DNA from: Candidatus Zixiibacteriota bacterium
Lineage (GTDB): Bacteria; Zixibacteria; MSB-5A5; GN15; FEB-12
Direction: 5' to 3'
Assembly: GCA_024278935.1 (NCBI GenBank)
Contig: JAJRSF010000053.1
Coordinates: 62,001 to 126,000, forward strand
Length of the DNA stretch: 64,000 nucleotides
Below are positions 44,395 through 54,029 of this stretch, one piece after another. Under the pieces are notes generated by a model. That model made no database searches. It was not told where the DNA came from and saw nothing but the letters and a program-made list of their open reading frames with translations. A program made the position numbers and the translations under genes. Position 1 is the stretch's first letter. The number at the start of each line of letters is the position of its first letter.

Positions 44395-46755
44395 TTATTC
44401 TTTTAATTTCACAACGGTCACACCGGCACCGCCTTCGTTAAAATCACCAAGACGAATAGAGGCTACTTCTGAATGTTTTTTTAAGTATTCGGTTAAGAAC
44501 CGTTTGAGAATTCCGGCACCTTTGCCATGAATAACGTACACTTGTCCAATGCCACTTATGATTGCAGAGTCTAAAAATTGGTCAAGCTTTTCGGTCGCTT
44601 CGTCGACAGCCATACCTCTCAGATGAATCTCTCGTGAGACAATCGGTTCGCTGTCATAGGATACGTTTGATTGTTTTCTAAGAGTCTGTGGAGCCGAAGA
44701 GACGCCGGTCTTTTTGAGGTTTCGAATATCAACGGTCGTGTAAATATTACCGACTTTTATTTTTGCTCTGTCTTTACCAATGAGAGAATCGATCTCACCC
44801 TTTTGACGAAGTGATATGATTTCAACTGAATCACCGATATCGTATCGGTCTTGAACGATAACTTTATTTTGGGCTTTTTCAATTTGATGACGAACTTTAT
44901 GTTCTCGTTCTTTTAAATTGCGATGGAACTCTTTGACTGATTTGTCGGAGGCTTCGGAATTTCTAATGTTTGCGACAAGTTTTTCAATTTCGGTACGTGT
45001 CTCTTTTAAGAAAGCAGATGGGTCGGCGAGTGCTTTTTCTTTTTCAGTTTCGATTTCTTTATTCAAATGTTCAGTTTGAGTTTTGTAATAGTTTTCTAAG
45101 ACCTTTGCTTTCTCAAGTTTTTCTGCCAGTTCGGTTTTGTCAGTATTGAGTGTTTTGAGTTCTTCTTCAAGTGAGGTTATTAATTTATCCAGAGATTTTT
45201 CTCCGGTCGAAAGAAGTGAAAACGCTTTTTCGCAGATAGACTTTGGCATTCCGAGTCGTTCGGCAATTTCGACAGCGTACGAAGAACCCGGGATGCCGAC
45301 CCGAAGTTTGAAGGTTGGGGCAAGGGTCTCGCGGTCAAATTCGAGCGAACCGTTTTCAAGCTCTGGGTATTCCATAGCAAGAGTTTTGAGCTGCGAGTAA
45401 TGGGTTGTGACAATCATTCTCGCTTTTTTCTCTATGGCATATAGGATAGTTGCTTCGGCGAGGGCAGAGCCTTCGTTTGGGTCGGTGCCTGCACCGATTT
45501 CATCAAACAGAATAAGTGTGTTGCTGTTGGCTCCTTGGAGTCCATCGATTATGTTTTTTATATGTGAGGAGAAAGTTGAAAGCGAAAGCTCGATAGATTG
45601 TTCATCGCCTATGTCTGAAAATATTTCATGGAAAATTCCGCATTCAGTTTTTTCATCACACGAAATATGAAGCCCCGATTGTGCCATCAGGATTGAAAGC
45701 CCGACAGTTTTCAGAAGTATCGTTTTACCTCCGGTGTTAGGCCCGGTGATAAGTATTGCTTGGTTATTATCGTTAAGAGAAATTGTGTTCGGGATAACTT
45801 TTGTCTGGTCAGAGAACTGTAACATAAGCAGAGGATGTTTGACGTTTAGAAATTTAAACGACGGTTCGTCAATGATAATCGGTGAGTTCCCTTTTATCTG
45901 ATTTGAAAAGTTGGCACAGGCATGGAATGAGTCAAGCGAGCCGATAAGGTCAGCGTTTGTCATAAGTGATTCGGAGCGAACGCCGATTTCTTTTGTAATA
46001 GCTTTGAGGATTCGCTGGATTTCCATCCGCTCTTCCTGATAGAGCATATTTATTTTATTATTTGTTTCGACCGTTTCTTTTGGTTCAATATAAAAAGTTG
46101 CACCGGTTTGCGAGCGGTCATGGAGGATACCCATATCGGCTTGGTAATTATTTGTTGGGACACCTATGACATACCTGTCGTTACGCATCGTAACAATATC
46201 ATCCTGCCATCCTGCTTGTTTTGTCTGCTTCGCTAAGAGTTGATTGAGAGTGTTGACAATTTTGCGTTTGCTCTCGTTTAGGTCAGAACGGATTGACCGA
46301 AGTTTTTTTGAGGCGGAATCTTTTATCTCACCATCGGAATCTATGGCAGTTTCAATCTCTATTTTGAGTTCAGGGAATGGACGAAACTCTTTGAGCAAAT
46401 CTGCAATCAAAGGAAAGTTGTCACGGTCATCTTTGTTGTAGCGGTGCAGTTCGTTTGAGATTATGACCAGTTGTAAAATTTTAAGAATTTCTTTTGGTTC
46501 GATAAAGTAGTTTTCAACTGTTGACTCTTTTAAGAATTCACGGCAGTCTTCGGTGCGGTAGAGTGGGAAGGGTGTGCCGAAGTTGATAATGTCTTTCATC
46601 TCAGAAACTGCCTGTTGTTTTTGGCGTATCTCTTTTTGGACATAGAGCGGCTTGAGGGCATCTACTTTTTCAGTCCCGTACGGGGTAAGGCACTTGCCCC
46701 GAATGGTGGCAAGGACTTTATTAAATTCTAAAATTTCTATACTATGTTTGTTCAT
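44395..46755 (-). CDS. mutS2: MutS2 endonuclease/ribosome-rescue ATPase
   Basis: 786 residues. MutS core with Walker A LITGPNTGGKTILLKT, FSDIGDEQSIELSLSTFSSH and LFDEIGAGTDPNEGSALAEA, then a coiled-coil arm (about 530-650), a KOW-like segment and a C-terminal Smr nuclease domain (IHLRGMAVDEA, VIHGKGAGILK). The start is ATG 46755 (MNKHSIEILEF). The longer frame to 46797 would begin inside a terminator hairpin. Relatives suppress recombination or split collided ribosomes. Confidence 0.94.
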   Translation of the reverse strand: MNKHSIEILEFNKVLATIRGKCLTPYGTEKVDALKPLYVQKEIRQKQQAVSEMKDIINFGTPFPLYRTEDCREFLKESTVENYFIEPKEILKILQLVIISNELHRYNKDDRDNFPLIADLLKEFRPFPELKIEIETAIDSDGEIKDSASKKLRSIRSDLNESKRKIVNTLNQLLAKQTKQAGWQDDIVTMRNDRYVIGVPTNNYQADMGILHDRSQTGATFYIEPKETVETNNKINMLYQEERMEIQRILKAITKEIGVRSESLMTNADLIGSLDSFHACANFSNQIKGNSPIIIDEPSFKFLNVKHPLLMLQFSDQTKVIPNTISLNDNNQAILITGPNTGGKTILLKTVGLSILMAQSGLHISCDEKTECGIFHEIFSDIGDEQSIELSLSTFSSHIKNIIDGLQGANSNTLILFDEIGAGTDPNEGSALAEATILYAIEKKARMIVTTHYSQLKTLAMEYPELENGSLEFDRETLAPTFKLRVGIPGSSYAVEIAERLGMPKSICEKAFSLLSTGEKSLDKLITSLEEELKTLNTDKTELAEKLEKAKVLENYYKTQTEHLNKEIETEKEKALADPSAFLKETRTEIEKLVANIRNSEASDKSVKEFHRNLKEREHKVRHQIEKAQNKVIVQDRYDIGDSVEIISLRQKGEIDSLIGKDRAKIKVGNIYTTVDIRNLKKTGVSSAPQTLRKQSNVSYDSEPIVSREIHLRGMAVDEATEKLDQFLDSAIISGIGQVYVIHGKGAGILKRFLTEYLKKHSEVASIRLGDFNEGGAGVTVVKLKE

Positions 46756-46767
46756 AATTTTCCACAA

Positions 46768-46794
46768 AATAAAAAACCGACTTTTCAGTCGGTT
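46768..46794 (-). terminator. Rho-independent terminator
   Basis: On the minus strand AACCGACT-GAAA-AGTCGGTT followed by TTTTATTTT. It separates cvpA from mutS2 and so splits rpsU-yqeY-cvpA from mutS2-dnaG-recN. Confidence 0.9.
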
Positions 46795-46828
46795 CAATAT
46801 ACATATATACTTCTTATTTGTAAAACAG

Positions 46829-47458
46829 CTAACTAATATTTGATGTAAAAAATCTTTCTATCTGATACAAGACCCGATGTACTTCTATGCGGTCTTTATC
46901 GAGCATTTTGCCTGCCGATGTTTTCCCCGGGGTGTCTAATAATGTTTTTTCGATTTGACGCATGAAATTCGGGCTTTCCGGGTGAATTTTTGCTGTACCT
47001 TCGTATAAAATCGGAATTGTCTTTGCTATAGCAGGTCCAAAGAGTGATTGTTCAAACGAAGCGTAAAAAGCATCGGGGAGAGGAAGTAAAAAGGCTACAA
47101 ACGTAAGAAATCCAACCGCGACCCATCCACGTAAGAAACCTATCAAAGCACCGCCCATTTGGTCACGACGACCGGATGTTTTTAAGTTGGCAATTTTGTA
47201 AAAGAGCAATCCAAGTAGTTTGAAGGCAGCGTATGAAAGAGCGAGCAGGATAACAAATGATAAGAATGCTGAAATAAGTGGTGAGCCACCTATCTTTTCA
47301 TAGACCCAAACAGCAAATTGATCGATATAGTTGATTGAGAATATAATTGCGGTAAAAAAGATGACAAACGCCATCAGTTCTCTGATAAGACCTTTTTTAG
47401 AACCAACAATTACAGATGAAAGTAATAAAATCAATAAAACTATGTCTATGTAATTCAT
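46829..47458 (-). CDS. cvpA: CvpA family membrane protein
   Basis: 209 residues with four predicted membrane helices (about 5-22, 28-48, 62-85, 103-125) and the family N-terminus YIDIVLLILLLSSVIVGSKKGLIREL. A soluble C-terminal ~80 residues follow. CvpA proteins are inner-membrane proteins linked to colicin V production and envelope homeostasis; the function is not settled. AAGGAG precedes the ATG. Confidence 0.88.
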   Translation of the reverse strand: MNYIDIVLLILLLSSVIVGSKKGLIRELMAFVIFFTAIIFSINYIDQFAVWVYEKIGGSPLISAFLSFVILLALSYAAFKLLGLLFYKIANLKTSGRRDQMGGALIGFLRGWVAVGFLTFVAFLLPLPDAFYASFEQSLFGPAIAKTIPILYEGTAKIHPESPNFMRQIEKTLLDTPGKTSAGKMLDKDRIEVHRVLYQIERFFTSNIS

Positions 47459-47551
47459 AATCTACTCCTTGGCATTATTTACTCATTATTACCACATAAA
47501 TAGTTGAAAGGTTCAATTAAAAACAAGATAAAAATATTGGGGAGAAATGAA

Positions 47552-47998
47552 TTAGGCAGTTAATAGCTTGATAGAAATATTTTTAATTCGTTTACCATCG
47601 GCACGACCTTTAACCTTTGGAATAACGATCTTCATAATCAGACCGATCTTTTGGGGAGAATCGGCACCTGATTCTGCGATAGCATCTTTGATGAGAGTAG
47701 TGAGTTCATCATCGGATAGAGGTTCAGGGAGATACTCTTTGATTATGTCGACACCTAGTTGTTCAGATTGTACTAAATCGTCACGTCCGGCGTTGCCAAA
47801 CTGTTCAATAGAGTCGAGATGTTTTTTGAGGGCAGAGTTGAACACACCAATACAGTCGTCATCGGTTAGTTCTTTCCCGATTTCGATTTGTTTGTATTTG
47901 AGGTCAGATTTAAGGCCCCTAAGTACGGTGAGTTTTTCTTTTTCACCTGCTTTAAGAGCCTTAATAATTTGTTCTTCTATTTTTTTAAATAGGGACAT
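47552..47998 (-). CDS. yqeY: GatB/YqeY domain protein
   Basis: 148 residues, all of the YqeY family: KALKAGEKEKLTVLRGLKSDLKYKQIE, LTDDDCIGVFNSALKKHLDSIEQF, EYLPEPLSDDELTTLIKDAI and GLIMKIVIPKVKGRADGKRI. It resembles the tRNA-binding C-terminal domain of GatB. Located six bases after rpsU, as in many bacteria. Confidence 0.93.
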   Translation of the reverse strand: MSLFKKIEEQIIKALKAGEKEKLTVLRGLKSDLKYKQIEIGKELTDDDCIGVFNSALKKHLDSIEQFGNAGRDDLVQSEQLGVDIIKEYLPEPLSDDELTTLIKDAIAESGADSPQKIGLIMKIVIPKVKGRADGKRIKNISIKLLTA

Positions 47999-48004
47999 AT
48001 CTTT

Positions 48005-48205
48005 TTAGTACTTATTAGCTAAATATTTTGTTCTACGATTTTTACGTTTAGCAGCAGCTAATTTACGTTTTTTCTCGTCGGAAGGTTTTTCAAAGTGCAT
48101 ATGTTTTTTTATGTCTGTAATAATTCCTGTTTTTTCACAGAATTTATTAAAGCGACGTAACGCTTTTTCAAAAGATTCATCATCACGAACTTTAACACCG
48201 GTCAA
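48005..48205 (-). CDS. rpsU: 30S ribosomal protein S21
   Basis: 66 residues, typical S21: TGVKVRDDESFEKALRRFNKFCEKTGI then a basic tail. The start is TTG at 48205, preceded at good spacing by GAAGGAGGTG. It heads the rpsU-yqeY-cvpA operon. Unusually for an S21 gene, the start codon is TTG. Confidence 0.96.
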   Translation of the reverse strand: MTGVKVRDDESFEKALRRFNKFCEKTGIITDIKKHMHFEKPSDEKKRKLAAAKRKNRRTKYLANKY

Positions 48206-48389
48206 GTAACAACACCTCCTTCAAGAGGACAAAAGTAAAAAGTTTTAACTCATAAATAAGATAACTATTAATAGCTATCGGTAAAAGTCTTATTTTATAA
48301 AGCAGGGCAATTTACACATTTTTATAGGAAAACAAAGCTGTTTTTTAGATAAATCTGGTTTTTTTGAAGAAAACTGCGTATAAAAAGGC

Positions 48390-49157
48390 ATGCCGTTTAC
48401 TACTTCACATCCTGCAGTTGTTCTGCTTTTAAAAAATGCCTTCCCGAGATATGTTTCATTGACCGGATTGATCGCTGGGGCAATGTCGCCGGATTTACTC
48501 TATTTCCTTGAGATGAATACAGTTAACAGGGGAGTTAGTCATAGCTGGAGCGGACTGTTCTTGGTCTGTCTGCCTCTTGGATTGCTATTTTCGTTTGCTT
48601 TTCATTATTTTTTTAAGAAAGAATTGATTTATAATTTACCGAATAAAATGAACAATCACTTTTCAGGATTAGCACAATTAAAGTGGAAAGTTTGGTCTTT
48701 GCGTGACTGGATTGTACTGATAATCTCTGTTTTGATTGGTGGGCTGTCGCATTTTGGATGGGACTCATGTACACATTTTGATGGTGAAGTTGTCCAATCT
48801 TTTCCGGTACTGCAAGATTCATTGCATGTGAGCGGTTACTCATTTCGGTTTTATCGGTTCTTACAATTTTCGAGTTCGGTTGTAGGAGGATTAGCGATTG
48901 TGGCTTATTTTGTCAGGAAGTCAAATTTACCGAAACGTGTGGAGTTACAAGACGGTTATCATGTTTTGCATAAGATTTATTTCTGGCTGATTGTGCCATC
49001 GTTGTCTGGGCTGTTTGCTTATACCGTTTTACATTTGTATATGTTTTATGCCCCGTATAGAATTGTTAGTGCGAGGACGATTTTCGGGTTAGCGGGCTGG
49101 GCAGGGTTTTTCTATTTGACAATCTTGCTTGGTTTGTATAAACGATTTAAGAAATAA
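48390..49157 (+). CDS. DUF4184-family membrane protein
   Basis: 255 residues with about six membrane helices, starting MPFTTSHPAVVLLL and including MSPDLLYFL and GGLSHFGWDSCTHFDG; these match DUF4184. The His/Asp-rich motifs suggest a metal-dependent membrane enzyme, but nothing is established. TATAAA (48379-48384) lies five bases before the ATG, so the mRNA may be leaderless. Confidence 0.8.
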   Translation: MPFTTSHPAVVLLLKNAFPRYVSLTGLIAGAMSPDLLYFLEMNTVNRGVSHSWSGLFLVCLPLGLLFSFAFHYFFKKELIYNLPNKMNNHFSGLAQLKWKVWSLRDWIVLIISVLIGGLSHFGWDSCTHFDGEVVQSFPVLQDSLHVSGYSFRFYRFLQFSSSVVGGLAIVAYFVRKSNLPKRVELQDGYHVLHKIYFWLIVPSLSGLFAYTVLHLYMFYAPYRIVSARTIFGLAGWAGFFYLTILLGLYKRFKK

Positions 49158-49211
49158 ATATCTCTGAATATATTTCATTTCATCAGGTATATTAATAAAG
49201 AAAGGAATAGT

Positions 49212-49433
49212 ATGGATAAAAATAAAAAAAAGAAATGTAGTAAAACAAATTATCAGGCAATTGGTATCGCCGTAGGCATTAGCCTTGGCTCTGGCTTTGG
49301 TACAATAATGTTTGCTGTAACAGGTGAAGCATTTTGGATAGCAATCGGATCAGGTATAGGTGTTGCCTTTGGTCCTGTTATATCAAAGCTTTATACTAAA
49401 AGATGTAAAGAAAAATCAGAAAATAATCAATAA
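49212..49433 (+). CDS. small glycine-zipper membrane protein
   Basis: 73 residues: basic N-terminus, two Gly-rich helices (IGIAVGISLGSGFGTIMFAV and AFWIAIGSGIGVAFGPVISKL) and a basic tail. GAAAGGAATAGT is a good ribosome binding site. No named family or function. Confidence 0.8.
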   Translation: MDKNKKKKCSKTNYQAIGIAVGISLGSGFGTIMFAVTGEAFWIAIGSGIGVAFGPVISKLYTKRCKEKSENNQ

Positions 49434-49451
49434 CATTTCTTAGTTACCGTA

Positions 49452-49784
49452 TTAGTCTTCAATGAATTTTAATTTATTTAAACCTTTGTCTGACATAAAA
49501 TGAAAATGCAGGTAGGGGATTTCCTGACCTAATCCATTATTTATAAGAATTTTAAAATGATCGGCTATACCAAGTTTGTCGGCGACTAGTTTGGCGGTAT
49601 CGCTTAGCATTTGTAAAGTCTCAATTTTAGTCTCATAGAAATTTTTGGACTCTTCTTTTGGGATTATCAAAAGATGTAGCGGTGCTTTTGGGTTGATGTC
49701 TGCGATGACTATGACACTGTCGGTGTCATGAAATATTTTCGATGGTATCTCACGGTTTATGATTTGTGTGAATATAGATGACAT
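49452..49784 (-). CDS. HIT-family protein
   Basis: 110 residues of HIT fold: REIPSKIFHDTDSVIVIADINPKAPLHLLIIPKEE, then NNGLGQEIPYLHFHFM. The family triad HxHxH reads Y91-x-H93-x-H95, so the first His is Tyr; the middle, nucleophilic His is kept. Likely a nucleotide hydrolase or transferase of the PKCI/HINT branch. AAAGGATTAAACC precedes its ATG. Confidence 0.9.
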   Translation of the reverse strand: MSSIFTQIINREIPSKIFHDTDSVIVIADINPKAPLHLLIIPKEESKNFYETKIETLQMLSDTAKLVADKLGIADHFKILINNGLGQEIPYLHFHFMSDKGLNKLKFIED

Positions 49785-49917
49785 GGTTTAATCCTTTCTT
49801 TTTCTACTTAAATAATATATACATCACACACTTGCCAAAAACAAGATTTCATATTATATTCTAATTTGTTAATTGTCTGAAATAATAGCGTGTATAAATT
49901 TATAGGAGAATGTGCCA

Positions 49918-50667
49918 ATGTCAGGTCATTCAAAGTGGTCGACCATTAAACGGAAAAAAGGGAAAGCTGATGCCGAACGTGGCAAAATTTTTACCCGTTT
50001 AATTAAAGAAATTACTGTTGCTGCCCGCGAAGGTGGTGGCGATGTTGAAGGCAACCCTCGTCTGCGTACTGCGGTAGCGGGAGCCAAAGCTGCCAATATG
50101 CCGGCTGATAATATTAAAAGAGGTATCTTAAAAGGTACCGGTGATTTGCCCGGTGTTGTCTATGAAAGTCATAATTATGAAGGGTACGGACCCGGTGGCG
50201 TAGCAGTATATATGGAAGCACTCACCGATAACAAGATTAGAACTGTTGCTGATGTCAGGCATATTTTAACTAAGCATGGTGGCAATTTAGGCTCTAATGG
50301 CTGTGTCGCTTGGATGTTTGATAAAGCCGGTGTGATAATTATTGATGGTGATGCAACTGACGAAGATACGATTATGGAAATTGCAACTGACGCTGGTGCT
50401 GATGATGTTATTGCCGAAGGTGGTGTATTTGAAGTTCGTACTGATCCAGCTGATATTGATACCGTTCGTTCTGCAATAGAAGCGAAAGGTATCGAGATGA
50501 TCTCTGCTGAGGTGACTATGATTCCGCAAAACACGGTCAAGTTGACCAAAGAATCCGAAGCAAGTTCGATGCTTAAGATGTTTGAGCTATTGGAAGAGAA
50601 CGAAGATGTCCAAAAGGTTTATGCAAACTTCGACATCGACGAAGATTTGCTTGAGAAATTGCTATAA
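49918..50667 (+). CDS. yebC: YebC/PmpR family protein
   Basis: 249 residues with the family N-terminus [27 protein letters not shown] and [16 protein letters not shown]. Members act as transcription regulators or as translation factors at proline stretches. The start is ATG 49918 with GGAG nine bases upstream; GTG 49912 in frame is less likely. Ends in a strong terminator. Confidence 0.96.
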   Translation: MSGHSKWSTIKRKKGKADAERGKIFTRLIKEITVAAREGGGDVEGNPRLRTAVAGAKAANMPADNIKRGILKGTGDLPGVVYESHNYEGYGPGGVAVYMEALTDNKIRTVADVRHILTKHGGNLGSNGCVAWMFDKAGVIIIDGDATDEDTIMEIATDAGADDVIAEGGVFEVRTDPADIDTVRSAIEAKGIEMISAEVTMIPQNTVKLTKESEASSMLKMFELLEENEDVQKVYANFDIDEDLLEKLL

Positions 50668-50690
50668 AAAATGATACTGATATAAATTGA

Positions 50691-50718
50691 AAGCCCACTT
50701 TATGGTGGGTTTTTTTTT
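50691..50718 (+). terminator. Rho-independent terminator
   Basis: CCCAC-TTTATG-GTGGG followed by nine or more T. It lies right after yebC. Confidence 0.85.
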
Positions 50719-50753
50719 CAAACAAAATTAGTTTTTAAAACGTAAGTCCTGAT

Positions 50754-51590
50754 ATGAATAGCGAATATAAAAATAAAATAAACGAACATTATGCTAAACA
50801 AAATCTGTTTGATTCAATTTTACAATCAATTGATGATGCAGGGCTTGATAGAGATAAAATATCAAGAGATGATATTTCATCTTTTGAAGAATTTCATATT
50901 GGTGGACGAGACGCAACCAGACATCTTGCGGATTTTGTGCAACTTGAAAAAGGGGTAAAGCTTCTTGATATCGGTTGTGGAATCGGTGGACCTGCTCGGA
51001 CTCTTGCAGTGGAATACGAATGTGATGTTACCGGAATAGATCTGACCGAAGAGTATATCGACACTGCCAAAAGATTAACAAAGCTTGTCGGTTTAGGTGA
51101 TTCGATAAAATTTCAGGTTGAAAATGCAACTGAGCTTTCTTTTGAATCAAATTCTTTTGACATTGTCTGGATGCAGCATGTTAATATGAATATTGAAAAT
51201 AAAGATAAACTTTTTGCCGAAGCTCAAAGAGTCCTCAAACCTTTGGGGCAATTAGTTTTTTATGAAATACTCCAACTTAACGATGAACCTCTGAATTTCC
51301 CTGTTCTTTGGGCAAGTTCTCAAGAGCTTAGTCATCTAATTGATGAAGATTCTTATCGGGAAAAATTAGAAAATGCTGGGCTTGTAGAAGTACAATGGGA
51401 TGATAGAACTTTGTTTGCGATAATGTGGTTTGAAAGACTTGCTAAATTAAAACAAAAAAAAGAATCTCATAAATTAAACCTGAGTCAAGTTACCCATAAT
51501 AATATCCCTGAAAAAGTTGCGAATGTGTTACAGAGTCTACAAGATCAAAAAATCTGCGTAGTACAAGCTGCATATTCCAAAAGACCATAA
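50754..51590 (+). CDS. SAM-dependent methyltransferase
   Basis: 278 residues with a class I Rossmann methyltransferase core: motif I KLLDIGCGIGGPARTLA, acidic loop end VTGIDLTEE, NSFDIVWMQHVNMNIENK and LKPLGQLVFYEIL. The pattern is that of small-molecule methylases (glycine/sarcosine, phosphoethanolamine or ubiquinone type). Substrate unknown; single gene. Confidence 0.88.
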   Translation: MNSEYKNKINEHYAKQNLFDSILQSIDDAGLDRDKISRDDISSFEEFHIGGRDATRHLADFVQLEKGVKLLDIGCGIGGPARTLAVEYECDVTGIDLTEEYIDTAKRLTKLVGLGDSIKFQVENATELSFESNSFDIVWMQHVNMNIENKDKLFAEAQRVLKPLGQLVFYEILQLNDEPLNFPVLWASSQELSHLIDEDSYREKLENAGLVEVQWDDRTLFAIMWFERLAKLKQKKESHKLNLSQVTHNNIPEKVANVLQSLQDQKICVVQAAYSKRP

Positions 51591-51611
51591 TCACATGCTG
51601 CACTTTGAGCA

Positions 51612-51668
51612 GTCAGGAACCCCTTCCTGACTATCTAATCGTCAGGAAAGGGTTCCCGACGACGCATT
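51612..51668. repeat. paired GTCAGGAA hairpin repeats
   Basis: GTCAGGAACCCCTTCCTGAC (51612-51631), a self-palindrome, and GTCAGGAAAGGGTTCCCGAC (51641-51660) followed by GACGCATT. The second unit with its flank is an inverted copy of 13811-13837. Confidence 0.75.
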
Positions 51669-51748
51669 GATGAAGTTTTTTAGTTTTAGTGGGCTTTTTC
51701 TATATGAAAAATATATAATCACATACTTCTTCTAATAATTATTTTTAA

Positions 51749-51777
51749 TTGATATTTATTGGCAATATCTCTATGCT
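51749..51777 (+). promoter_or_regulatory. promoter abutting ruvC start (leaderless)
   Basis: TTGATA (51749-51754), a 17-base spacer and TATGCT (51772-51777), then five bases to the ATG at 51783. Confidence 0.6.
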
Positions 51778-51782
51778 TTAGT

Positions 51783-52277
51783 ATGCGTATTTTAGGAATA
51801 GACCCAGGGCTAAACATAACCGGCTACGGACTTCTTGAGGTTGTTGATAATTCTATCAAGATTGTCGAGGCAGGAGTTATCCGTCCGAATAATAAACTTC
51901 CATTTGAGCAACGTCTGCTTGAACTTGGCGATGAGCTCGACAATGTTATTGCTCAGTTTAAACCGGATGTCATGGCAGTTGAAGAACTTTATTCGCATAC
52001 AAAACATCCGAAGACATCAATTATTATGGGGCATGCTAGAGGGGTTATTTTTTACAAAGCTGCCGAAGCAAAACTGACAGTCACGCCGTACGCATCAACC
52101 AAAGTGAAAAATGCACTGACAGGCAACGGGAGAGCATCAAAACGACAGATGCAGATGATGGTTTGCTCGACGCTTAATTTACCTGAAATTCCCGAACCTC
52201 CCGATGTTGCCGATGCCTTAGCGGTGGCGTTGTGTCACCTGCGAACCTTACAACATCAGAAAGTAATCCAAGTATGA
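51783..52277 (+). CDS. ruvC: Holliday junction resolvase RuvC
   Basis: 164 residues, start ATG 51783 (MRILGIDPGLNITGYG). The acidic catalytic residues are in GIDPG, AVEELYSH and DVADALAVALCH. It cuts four-way junctions brought by RuvAB. The longer frame to 51759 would begin upstream of the promoter's -10 box. Stop overlaps ruvA (ATGA). Confidence 0.96.
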   Translation: MRILGIDPGLNITGYGLLEVVDNSIKIVEAGVIRPNNKLPFEQRLLELGDELDNVIAQFKPDVMAVEELYSHTKHPKTSIIMGHARGVIFYKAAEAKLTVTPYASTKVKNALTGNGRASKRQMQMMVCSTLNLPEIPEPPDVADALAVALCHLRTLQHQKVIQV

Positions 52278-52915
52278 TTCATGCTATAAAAGGGAAATTG
52301 ACCCAGATTATTGAACAGTCAGCATATATCGAAAACAACGGAATGGTCTATGAAATTTTGCTTCCATCGGGGTTGGCAGAGCGGTTAAAAAACGATGGCG
52401 AAGTTGGCAAAGAGATTCAGTTTAAAACGATATATTTTATTGAAGCAGGAGATCGCAAATCGAATCATTACCCGAAGCTTGTTGGCTTTGTTGATGAAGT
52501 CGACCGTGAGTTCTTTTCGCTGTTTACGCAAGTGCCAGGGTTAGGTGTCAAAAAAGCGTTGAAGTCTTTGGTACTTCCAATTAAAGAAATTGCCACTGCG
52601 ATTGAAATGAAAGATGGTTCGGCGTTGAATAAACTTCCCGGAGTTGGCAGTCGCTTAGCTGAAAAAATTATTGCCGAACTTCATGGGAAAGCATCGAAGT
52701 TTGCTTTATCCAAAGCTGATGAACCGCTTGCCGTCATACCGACGCAAAAAGCGATGGAGCCACTTGAGGCAGAAGCGGTCGAAGTTTTAGTACAGCTACA
52801 ATATAAGCAGGATGAAGCAGAACAAATGATAGCCCGAGCAGTTGAGAATAATCCGAAAATTAAAAAAGTTGAAGATTTGATTTCGATAGTTTTCCGAAAT
52901 GAAATGACTGGATAG
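52274..52915 (+). CDS. ruvA: Holliday junction DNA helicase subunit RuvA
   Basis: 213 residues, beginning MIHAIKGKLTQI: OB-fold domain I, helix-hairpin-helix domain II (FSLFTQVPGLGVKKALK, LNKLPGVGSRLAEKIIAEL) and C-terminal domain III (VEVLVQLQYKQDEAEQMIARAV) that contacts RuvB. ATG overlaps the ruvC TGA. Confidence 0.96.
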   Translation: MIHAIKGKLTQIIEQSAYIENNGMVYEILLPSGLAERLKNDGEVGKEIQFKTIYFIEAGDRKSNHYPKLVGFVDEVDREFFSLFTQVPGLGVKKALKSLVLPIKEIATAIEMKDGSALNKLPGVGSRLAEKIIAELHGKASKFALSKADEPLAVIPTQKAMEPLEAEAVEVLVQLQYKQDEAEQMIARAVENNPKIKKVEDLISIVFRNEMTG

Positions 52916-52979
52916 TGAAATAGATATTTCTTATATTGTCTTAACAAAATTAGCTTAAACTTAATTTAAAGGTCTAAAA

Positions 52980-54011
52980 TTGTCACGTGAAAGAATCGTA
53001 TCGGGCGAACAAGTAACTCCCGAAGAAGATAGAGTACATCTCTCATTACGTCCAAAGAAGCTCTCAGAGTATATAGGGCAGAACGAGATACGCGAAAAGA
53101 TTAAAGTTGCACTTCAAGCAGCGAAAAAGCGTAAAGAATCATGTGAACATATATTGCTATATGGTCCTCCCGGGTTAGGGAAGACGACTTTGGCTCATAT
53201 AATAGCAAACGAAATGGGTTCAAAACTATATTCCACCGCCGGTCCGGCACTACAACGGACAGGTGATTTGATGGGGATTTTGACCAACCTCAACGATGGT
53301 GACATTTTGTTTATTGATGAAATCCATCGGTTGTCGGCGACGATTGAAGAATTTATGTACCCTGCCATGGAAGATTACAAGGTTGATTTTGTTGTTGATA
53401 AAGGTGCCTTTGCCAAAGTTATCAATGTCCCACTCAAGAAGTTTACGCTTATCGGTGCTACGACCAGGGCAGGGATGTTATCGGCTCCGCTTCGTGATCG
53501 CTTTGGGTTGTACTATCATCTTGATTTTTATCCTCCTCATGAGTTAAAAGAGATTGTCACTCGGTCAGCCGATTTATTAGAATCAAAAATCGATTCAGCC
53601 GCAGCAGAAATTATTTCATTGCGTTCACGCGGGACACCTCGTATTGCTAATCGGTTGCTTCGTCGGGTGCGTGATTTCGCCGATGTAAAATCTGATGGAA
53701 ATATCACTGAAGATATAGCGATAAAAGCTCTCGATACCGAGGGTGTTGATTCGCTTGGTTTGGATAATTTGGATCGGAAACTTCTTGAAGTAATCGTAAA
53801 GTTTTACAAAGGTGGTCCGGTTGGAATTGAAGCTTTGGCGGCGACACTTAATGAAGAGACCGATACTTTGGTGGATATGGTCGAGCCGTATCTGCTGAAG
53901 ACCGGTTTTATTCAGCGTACCAAACGTGGGCGGATGGTCTCTGAAAAAGCGGTCAAACATCTGGGGTTGACTCTTCCGAATGACAATTCAAGCCAACAGA
54001 GTATGCTGTAA
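52980..54011 (+). CDS. ruvB: Holliday junction branch migration ATPase RuvB
   Basis: 343 residues, start TTG 52980. Walker A LLYGPPGLGKTTLAHIIA, Walker B DILFIDEIHRLS, sensor 1 IGATTRAGML, Arg finger region APLRDRFG, and a winged-helix C-terminus (LLKTGFIQRTKRGRMVSEKA). It drives branch migration with RuvA. Confidence 0.97.
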   Translation: MSRERIVSGEQVTPEEDRVHLSLRPKKLSEYIGQNEIREKIKVALQAAKKRKESCEHILLYGPPGLGKTTLAHIIANEMGSKLYSTAGPALQRTGDLMGILTNLNDGDILFIDEIHRLSATIEEFMYPAMEDYKVDFVVDKGAFAKVINVPLKKFTLIGATTRAGMLSAPLRDRFGLYYHLDFYPPHELKEIVTRSADLLESKIDSAAAEIISLRSRGTPRIANRLLRRVRDFADVKSDGNITEDIAIKALDTEGVDSLGLDNLDRKLLEVIVKFYKGGPVGIEALAATLNEETDTLVDMVEPYLLKTGFIQRTKRGRMVSEKAVKHLGLTLPNDNSSQQSML

Positions 54012-54029
54012 TAAACGGAGGTTTAATTT

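Noticed and set aside
49752-49784. HIT protein considered a pseudo-enzyme because the first His of HxHxH is Tyr
   Set aside because: The nucleophilic middle His and the third His are present, and variation at the first position does not by itself show inactivity.
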